Source: Desulfolutivibrio sulfodismutans DSM 3696
Lineage (GTDB): Bacteria; Desulfobacterota; Desulfovibrionia; Desulfovibrionales; Desulfovibrionaceae
Assembly (NCBI RefSeq): GCF_013376455.1
Contig: NZ_CP045504.1
Span: 3,493,001-3,557,000, forward strand
Reading direction: 5' to 3'
DNA: 64,000 bases
Each line of letters begins with the position of its first letter. The first letter of the stretch is position 1. The translations under genes were made by a program, and so were the position numbers. Below, piece by piece: positions 59,230 to 64,000 of this stretch. The notes beneath the pieces were generated by a model, which saw only the letters and a program-made list of their open reading frames with translations, searched no databases and was not told the origin of the DNA.

Positions 59230-59817
59230 TCATATGCGGGGCGGCCCGGCCACGAGCATCTCGGCCAGGGTCAGGTCCACCTTGGGCAGCCTGCCCCATT
59301 TCTTGCTCAAAAGCGCCATCTCGATGGCCGCCAGCTCCCGGTACAGCGTCGTGCGGTCCATGAGCCCGGCCCCGGGAAACGCGGCCCGAAGCGACTCGCA
59401 ACGCACGCAGCCTGGAAATTCCCGCACCCCGCCCGGGCCGATGAGCACATGCGGCACCCCGTGCAACCGGCAGATCATGAGCCGGTGGGCGTAGAGGCCG
59501 CAGCGCCCGTCGTCGTTCACCGGACACATGACCCGGGGGATTTCCCCCCGGGACAGGGCCTGGCGGGCCGCGTCCACGGCCTGGGCCGCGCGCGTGAGGT
59601 AGACCTGCCGCCGATCTTCGGGCAGGGCGGCCAGACCCTCGAACAGGTAGAGCCACTCCGCCCGGGTGTGGTGCTGGAAGTGGCTGATGCAACAGTTGGT
59701 GGCGCAGCCGTCGCAGGAAAACCCCAGGGGGGTCGCCACGGCGTCGTAGGCCTCGTCCATGCGCCGGTACAGGGCCGCAAGACGGCTGAAAAGCGCCCGG
59801 CGGGGTGCGCCCGTCAT
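59230..59817 (-). CDS. YkgJ-type cysteine-cluster protein
   Basis: This 195-residue protein has the Cys-cluster pattern CDGCATNCC near residue 35, then CPVNDDGRCGLYAHRLMICRLHG and CVRC. The family probably binds Zn or an Fe-S cluster (formerly Fe-chelatase or UPF0153-like); its reaction is unknown. The ATG overlaps the shikimate kinase stop (ATGA). A second member of the broad family lies at 63486. Confidence 0.85.
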   Translation of the reverse strand: MTGAPRRALFSRLAALYRRMDEAYDAVATPLGFSCDGCATNCCISHFQHHTRAEWLYLFEGLAALPEDRRQVYLTRAAQAVDAARQALSRGEIPRVMCPVNDDGRCGLYAHRLMICRLHGVPHVLIGPGGVREFPGCVRCESLRAAFPGAGLMDRTTLYRELAAIEMALLSKKWGRLPKVDLTLAEMLVAGPPRI

Positions 59818-60416
59818 GCGATATCCTTTTTTTCAGGCCCGAGCCGGGGGCGAACCCAGTCCACGATGCCTGCGGCGCAGTCTTCAGGGGACATGCCGCA
59901 GGTGGCGGTCTGGTAGTCGGCCATGGCCTCGTACAGGGGTTGGCGTTCGGCAAAAACCTCTTCCAGGGACTTGCCGCCGGGCCGGGCGAATCCCCGGTCC
60001 TCGGCCGCGCCCACCCGGGCCAGAAATGTGGGCAGGTCGATGCGCAAAAAGACAACGGGACCACACTGCCTGAGGCGCTCCACGGCCTGGGGCCCGTAGA
60101 CCACGCTGCCGCCGGTGGCGATCACGCAGCGCCGCAGCCACAGTCGGGAGACCACATCCTCTTCGATGCGTAAAAATTCGGTGAGCCCCTTGGCGTCGAG
60201 CAGGGCCTGCAGCGGCATCCCCCAGGTGGCCTCGATGAGCCGGTCCGTATCCAGGTGGGCAAAGCCCAGCATCCCGGCCACCAGCCGGGCCAGGGTGGAT
60301 TTCCCGGCCCCGGCCATGCCCACCAGGCTCAGGCAGGGTTCGTCGCTGACCGTGCCCACAAAGGGGGGAACGCGGGGCAGAAGCGCCGGATCGAATCGTT
60401 TTTTCTCGTCGCCCAT
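59814..60416 (-). CDS. aroK: Shikimate kinase
   Basis: Shikimate kinase phosphorylates shikimate at O3. The 200-residue protein has a P-loop GMAGAGKSTLARLVAG, the shikimate Asp in HLDTDRLIE, and the substrate-binding GGSVVYGP. The N-terminal 25 residues are longer than usual and the ADP-binding lid (RGFARPGGKSLEEVFAERQPLY) is present. ATG 60416 has a weak ribosome site. It fills the step between DHQ and AroA, which the main cluster at 11-23 kb lacks. Another P-loop kinase role is possible but less likely. Confidence 0.82.
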   Translation of the reverse strand: MGDEKKRFDPALLPRVPPFVGTVSDEPCLSLVGMAGAGKSTLARLVAGMLGFAHLDTDRLIEATWGMPLQALLDAKGLTEFLRIEEDVVSRLWLRRCVIATGGSVVYGPQAVERLRQCGPVVFLRIDLPTFLARVGAAEDRGFARPGGKSLEEVFAERQPLYEAMADYQTATCGMSPEDCAAGIVDWVRPRLGPEKKDIA

Positions 60417-60580
60417 GGCCCGGCACGGTACATGAAGCGGCGGCAAAATAAAAGTTGTCCGGGGGGCGGTTTTCGCCTTCCCGAAAGCCGTCCGGGCGCG
60501 CCTTGCCGCACCCGCCTTGACTTCCCGGGGAAAGCGGCGGATATCATGCAGTTAGGCGCTCTTTCATAAGGAGCCAGGAC

Positions 60581-61351
60581 ATGTTTTCCAGAACCGTCAG
60601 CGAGATCACCGACAGGCGCCCCGCCCACGTCGCGCCGGAGGCGTCCTGGGCCGAGGTGGCCCGGGCCATGGCCGAAAGACGCCGGGGGTGCGTTTTCGTG
60701 CGCGAAAACGAGGCCGTGTCGGGCATGATCACCGAAGGGTCGCTGCTCAAATGTCTGCTGGAAGTTCCGACGGCAGAGGCCACGGCCTCACGGGCCATGC
60801 TGGCCCCCGCGCCGGGCATCGCGGTGGGCGGCATCATCCCCCACGCCTGCCGCATCCTCCAGGAAAAGCGCGTCAAGCACCTGGCGGTGTACGACACGGC
60901 CGGTCTTATGGTCGGCGTGGTCTCGGACATGGATCTGGCCACGGCCCTGGGGCTGGACTACATGATGGAGAACACCACCTGCCAGACCATCATGAGCAAA
61001 AGCGTGCTGGCCGGGCCTGCGGAAATGACCGCCAGGGCCGTGGCCCAGGCCCTGCTGGAACGCCGCATGGGCTGCATGCTCACGGTGCAGGACGGACGGC
61101 CCACGGGGATCGTCACCGAGTGGGATCTGGCCGTCAGAGGCCCTTCCCTGGCGGACGGCCTGGACAGCCCGGTCGCCGGTCTGCTGTCGTCCCCGGTGAC
61201 CTGCGTGCCCCAAACCGGCATGGTCTACAAGGTCATTCTGCATCTGCGCCAAAAGGGCCAACGCCACGCCCCCGTGGTGGATGAGGCCGGCCGCATCCAG
61301 GGCATCCTGACCTTTTCGGACATCATCCGCCGCGCCGTGGGCTTCGCCTGA
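60581..61351 (+). CDS. Four-CBS-domain regulatory protein
   Basis: This 256-residue soluble protein has four CBS repeats in two Bateman pairs: about residues 1-60, 75-130, 137-192 and 198-256 (GCVFVRENEAVSGMITEGSLLK, HLAVYDTAGLMVGVVSDMDLA, GCMLTVQDGRPTGIVTEWDLA, HAPVVDEAGRIQGILTFSDII). CBS pairs bind adenosyl nucleotides such as AMP or ATP. There is no attached enzyme domain, so it is a stand-alone sensor with an unknown target. AAGGAG precedes the ATG. Confidence 0.9.
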   Translation: MFSRTVSEITDRRPAHVAPEASWAEVARAMAERRRGCVFVRENEAVSGMITEGSLLKCLLEVPTAEATASRAMLAPAPGIAVGGIIPHACRILQEKRVKHLAVYDTAGLMVGVVSDMDLATALGLDYMMENTTCQTIMSKSVLAGPAEMTARAVAQALLERRMGCMLTVQDGRPTGIVTEWDLAVRGPSLADGLDSPVAGLLSSPVTCVPQTGMVYKVILHLRQKGQRHAPVVDEAGRIQGILTFSDIIRRAVGFA

Positions 61352-61459
61352 GTTCCTGCCCCCCGGGGACTTTCAAACCGCCGGGAAAACAGGTAGCCAT
61401 GCCGCCAGGACGCGGGGCGCCTCGGGCGTCCCGGATTCCACGTCCCCGGAGGCTTCGTC

Positions 61460-61897
61460 ATGCCCGACACCTTTCACGCTGTCTGTCCCGCCTGTCTGGC
61501 CGTCAACCGCGTCGAGCCAGGGAAGATCGTCCAGGGGCCGACCTGCGGCAAATGCCACGGCGCGCTCCTTGAGCCGCATCCCGTGACCCTGACGGCCGCG
61601 AATTTCGATGCGGTCATCGGCAAAAGCGGCCTGCCGGTCCTGGTAGACTTCTGGGCCCCCTGGTGCGCCCCGTGCCGGGCCATGGCCCCGGCCTTCGACC
61701 AGGCCGCCGCCACGCTTTTCGGGACCGTCATCCTGGCCAAGCTGGACACCCAGGAGGAACAGGACATCGCCGACCGCCTGCATATCCAGGGCGTGCCCAC
61801 CATGGTCCTTTTCCGTGGCGGCCGGGAGGCGGCCCGGGTCTCGGGGGCCAAGAGCGCCTCGGACCTGGCGGCCTGGACCCGGTCGCATCTGGGCTGA
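61460..61897 (+). CDS. trxC: Thioredoxin with N-terminal zinc motif (TrxC type)
   Basis: This 145-residue thioredoxin 2-type protein reduces disulfides. It begins with two CxxC pairs for zinc (CPAC at residues 9-12, CGKC at 29-32), then the thioredoxin fold with FWAPWCAPCRAMAP (active site WCAPC) and the cis-Pro GVPTMVLF. The length is typical of TrxC. After the stop comes a short triple repeat (TGGGCTGATC). The next gene, a nitroreductase, starts 42 bases later. Confidence 0.93.
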   Translation: MPDTFHAVCPACLAVNRVEPGKIVQGPTCGKCHGALLEPHPVTLTAANFDAVIGKSGLPVLVDFWAPWCAPCRAMAPAFDQAAATLFGTVILAKLDTQEEQDIADRLHIQGVPTMVLFRGGREAARVSGAKSASDLAAWTRSHLG

Positions 61898-61939
61898 TCT
61901 GGGCTGATCTGGGTTGACACGAAAAAAGGACGACACGTC

Positions 61940-62734
61940 ATGACGCTCATCGTGATCGATCCCGGGCTGTGCGCCCGGGACGGCATCTGCGTGGCCGAGT
62001 GTCCCCAGGGGCTTCTCGCGCCCGGGGAGGACGGCCTGCCCGTTCCCGTGCCGGACGCGGACAGCCGCTGCATCCGCTGCGGCCACTGTTTCGCGGTCTG
62101 CCCCAAGGGGGCGCTCAAGCTGGACGGCCTGTCCCCGGACGCGGCCCCGGCGGTCTCCGGACGGTCGGGCCTTTCCCCGGAGGCGGGGCTGGACTTTTTG
62201 ACCTCGCGCCGTTCCATCCGTAACTGGAAGGACCGGCCCGTGCCCCGCGAGCTTCTCGAAAAGGCCCTGGACGCCGCCCGCTACGCCCCGTCCGGGATCA
62301 ACATGCAGCCCGCGCACTGGCTGGTGGTGGAGGATTCCCGCGTGGTGCGGGAGCTGGCCGGGATGGTGGCCGACGGGCTGCGCCATGCCGGGATCATGCC
62401 GGACTATGTGGCGGCCTTCGACGCCGGGCGGGAGGTCATGCTGCGCGGCGCGCCGCATCTGGTGGTGGCCCACGCCGACGCCTCGGGCTGGTACGATCCG
62501 GCCACGGACTGCGTCCTGGCCCTGTCGCACTTTGAATTGGCCGCCCACGCGTTGGGGTTCGGAACCTGTTGGGCCGGGCTGTTTCGCCGGGCGGCGGAAA
62601 CCTGGCCGCCCCTTCGGGAGCGCATCGGGCTGCCGCCGGGGCACAAGGTCTGCGGCGCGCTCATGGCGGGATATCCGAAGTCCCGTTTTTTCCGCCTGCC
62701 GCCGCGCAAAAGCCTGCGGCTGCGCTACCTGTAG
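61940..62734 (+). CDS. Ferredoxin-nitroreductase fusion
   Basis: This 264-residue protein has an N-terminal 2[4Fe-4S] ferredoxin part (CARDGICVAECP, CIRCGHCFAVCP) and a nitroreductase FMN domain from about residue 85 (SRRSIRNWKDRPVP, ARYAPSGINMQP, GTCWAGLF). It can pass electrons from its own Fe-S clusters to FMN without NADH. The fusion is common in anaerobes and the natural substrate is unknown. AAAAAAGGACGAC precedes the ATG. Confidence 0.92.
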   Translation: MTLIVIDPGLCARDGICVAECPQGLLAPGEDGLPVPVPDADSRCIRCGHCFAVCPKGALKLDGLSPDAAPAVSGRSGLSPEAGLDFLTSRRSIRNWKDRPVPRELLEKALDAARYAPSGINMQPAHWLVVEDSRVVRELAGMVADGLRHAGIMPDYVAAFDAGREVMLRGAPHLVVAHADASGWYDPATDCVLALSHFELAAHALGFGTCWAGLFRRAAETWPPLRERIGLPPGHKVCGALMAGYPKSRFFRLPPRKSLRLRYL

Positions 62735-62749
62735 ACGAACCTGGAACGA

Positions 62750-62779
62750 CAAGGCCCCGAACCGTGGTTCGGGGCCTTG
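62750..62779. terminator. Bidirectional-type terminator hairpin
   Basis: CAAGGCCCCGAAC (62750-62762) and GTTCGGGGCCTTG (62767-62779) form a 13-bp perfect stem with a CGTG loop. T-rich flanks are weak on both sides. It lies between the nitroreductase gene and the convergent small membrane protein gene. Confidence 0.8.
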
Positions 62780-62806
62780 TGGTACGCGTTTCAGCCAAAA
62801 GGCGGT

Positions 62807-62959
62807 TTACTGGCCGCATTTGTCCTTCCCGGCGGGCGAACTCCCGCACGAGGAGCAGCCGCACCCGCACGAGGGCGACTTGCCGGTGCGCACCATGCGC
62901 CGGATGGTGTACGCCAGGGCGGCCACCACGATGGCCGCAATGATCAGTTTTTCCCACAT
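62807..62959 (-). CDS. FeoB-associated Cys-rich membrane protein
   Basis: This 50-residue protein has one membrane helix (about residues 4-20, LIIAAIVVAALAYTIRRMV) and a Cys-rich tail (CGCGCSSCG...C). It matches the small family often found beside feoB ferrous-iron transporters; no feoB lies in this window. AAGGAGG stands at correct spacing before the ATG at 62959. It is a reliable small gene although a longer in-frame ORF hides it. Confidence 0.85.
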   Translation of the reverse strand: MWEKLIIAAIVVAALAYTIRRMVRTGKSPSCGCGCSSCGSSPAGKDKCGQ

Positions 62960-63193
62960 GCCTGCATCCTCCTTGCCCGGGGGACGGACCCCATGACGCC
63001 TCCCGGCGGGAAAAGAAGTAACATCATCCCCGGACATGGCAAGGGGAGGCGGGGAAATCGGCATCCCTTGACAGGTCTAAAGACGTGCGGATAGTGTTGC
63101 CAGCCGGTCTGATATGATGACTCGGAAGATGCGGCGGGCCTTTTTTTGAGAGCATGTTCGCGGGTGCGCGACAGGAAGCTGGGGAGGATCGCA

Positions 63194-63382
63194 ATGGGGT
63201 ACAAGATCACGGTCGACCATGACAAGTGTATCGGCGACGGCGAGTGTGTGGACGTCTGCCCGGTGGAGGTCTACGAGCTGCGCGACGGGAAGGCCGTGGC
63301 CGTGAACATGGAGGAATGCCTCGGATGCGAGTCGTGCGTCGAGGTCTGCGACCAGGACGCCATCACCGTCGAGGAACAATAA
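63194..63382 (+). CDS. 2[4Fe-4S] ferredoxin
   Basis: This 62-residue ferredoxin carries low-potential electrons in the cytoplasm. It has two cluster motifs, CIGDGECVDVCP and CLGCESCVEVCDQDA. In the first motif GDGE replaces the usual second-position Cys (C-I-G-D-G-E-C), so the first site may bind [3Fe-4S], as in some Desulfovibrio ferredoxins. GGGGAGG precedes the ATG at 63194. A frame starting at 63146 is without support. Confidence 0.92.
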   Translation: MGYKITVDHDKCIGDGECVDVCPVEVYELRDGKAVAVNMEECLGCESCVEVCDQDAITVEEQ

Positions 63383-63485
63383 TTTTCCCAACGAATCTGA
63401 CCGGACAGCGGGGGCGGCCGGGATGCCGGTCGCTCCCGTCGCCGTCTGCGGCCGCCGAAGCGGCCGCGAAAGAACCGGAGCGCGC

Positions 63486-64000
63486 ATGCCTGTGACCTTT
63501 GCCCCCTTTTTCGAGAAATACCGGGCCCTGCTTGCCGAGGTGGACGCCGTGTTCGCCAAGGTGGGAAAGGCCTGCCCCGAGGCCGTGACCTGCGCCGAGG
63601 GGTGCAGCGACTGCTGCCACGCCCTGTTCGACGTAAGCCTCGTGGAGGCCCTGTACCTCAACGCGGCCTTCAACGAGCGCTTTCCCAAGGGGCTGCCGCG
63701 GGAACGGATTCTCGATCTGGCGGACGCCTCCGACCGGGCCCACTACAAGCTCAAGCGCAAGGCCGTCAAAGCCGGGGAAAAGGGCGTGTCCACGGAAACG
63801 ATCCTGGCCGATCTGGCCCGGGAGCGCATCCGCTGCCCGCTTTTGGGCGACGACGACCGCTGCCTGCTCTACGACTGCCGTCCCGTGACCTGCCGCCTGT
63901 ACGGCGTGCCCATGGAGATCGGCGGCAAGGCCCATTCCTGCGGCAAGTCCGGCTTCACCCCGGGCGGGGCCTATCCCACGGTGAAGGTGGAGATCCTCCA
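63486..64000 (+). CDS. YkgJ-type cysteine-cluster protein, cut by the window end
   Basis: The first 171 residues of a Cys-cluster protein are visible and the frame is open at 64000. It has CAEGCSDCCHALFDVSLVEALYL, then CPLLGDDDRCLLYDCRPVTCRLYGVP and SCGKSGF. These are the YkgJ/UPF0153 signatures for a metal or Fe-S site. It begins about 100 bases after the ferredoxin stop. The function is unknown. It shares only the Cys pattern with the protein at 59230. Confidence 0.85.
   Translation, partial: MPVTFAPFFEKYRALLAEVDAVFAKVGKACPEAVTCAEGCSDCCHALFDVSLVEALYLNAAFNERFPKGLPRERILDLADASDRAHYKLKRKAVKAGEKGVSTETILADLARERIRCPLLGDDDRCLLYDCRPVTCRLYGVPMEIGGKAHSCGKSGFTPGGAYPTVKVEIL

Overview
The window is high-GC bacterial chromosome. 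It carries aprBA-qmoABC (dissimilatory sulfate reduction), an archaeal-type entry into the shikimate pathway, many small Fe-S and Cys-cluster proteins, and conserved GC-rich palindromes between genes. Together these point to a sulfate-reducing deltaproteobacterium of the Desulfovibrionaceae (Desulfovibrio/Solidesulfovibrio-like). The genus is inferred from gene content only.

Layout. 1-7.8 kb: the end of an EAL-domain protein, cbiC on the minus strand, a five-gene nickel/peptide-type ABC importer and phoU, closed by a strong terminator. 7.8-10.9 kb: an AT-rich accessory patch with a secreted repeat protein, decayed antitoxin genes and a membrane protein. It contains a 129-bp copy of the trpA 3' end plus its terminator, matching the intact trpA end at 10.9-11.0 kb. 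10.9-23.1 kb (minus strand): one aromatic amino-acid supercluster in transcription order: leader peptide/attenuator, ADH synthase, dehydroquinate synthase II, pheA, aroA, tyrA, trpE, trpG, trpD, trpC, trpF, trpB, trpA. The leader is a 29-codon ORF with seven consecutive aromatic codons (FYFWYWF), followed by a terminator and a complementary antiterminator segment. 23.2-32 kb (plus strand): two duplicated sigma70-type promoters, a long leader, then aprB-aprA and qmoA-qmoB-qmoC with a conserved qmo-linked gene. 

32.4-39 kb: a Cys-rich small-domain protein, a lysozyme-like-domain protein, a GAF/PP2C phosphatase, an EF-hand/LysM lipoprotein, an unknown protein and a photolyase. 39-43.7 kb: a large perfect palindrome, an IS481-type insertion sequence, a DEAD-box helicase, a BrnT toxin with an XRE-type antitoxin and an AT-rich unknown. 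43.7-48.6 kb: mazG-cvpA, a ClpX-like ATPase, a small exported protein with an amino-acid ABC permease, and a glutaredoxin/ferredoxin-thioredoxin-reductase pair. 48.6-55.4 kb (minus strand): pstSCAB, then a DevBCA-type exporter. 55.4-58.2 kb: a PHP-glycosyltransferase fusion whose 3' end is partly duplicated downstream. 58.5-64 kb: a lipoprotein, a Cys-cluster protein, shikimate kinase, a CBS protein, thioredoxin, a ferredoxin-nitroreductase, a FeoB-associated small membrane protein, a ferredoxin and a Cys-cluster protein cut by the window end.

How the parts fit: apr/qmo supplies terminal electron transfer for sulfate respiration. The aromatic cluster, with shikimate kinase at 60 kb, makes Phe, Tyr and Trp from the ADH/DHQ II route, apparently under one attenuator that reads all three aromatic tRNAs. 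The strongest leads are this attenuator, the tandem apr promoters and the two cases of duplicated gene 3' ends.
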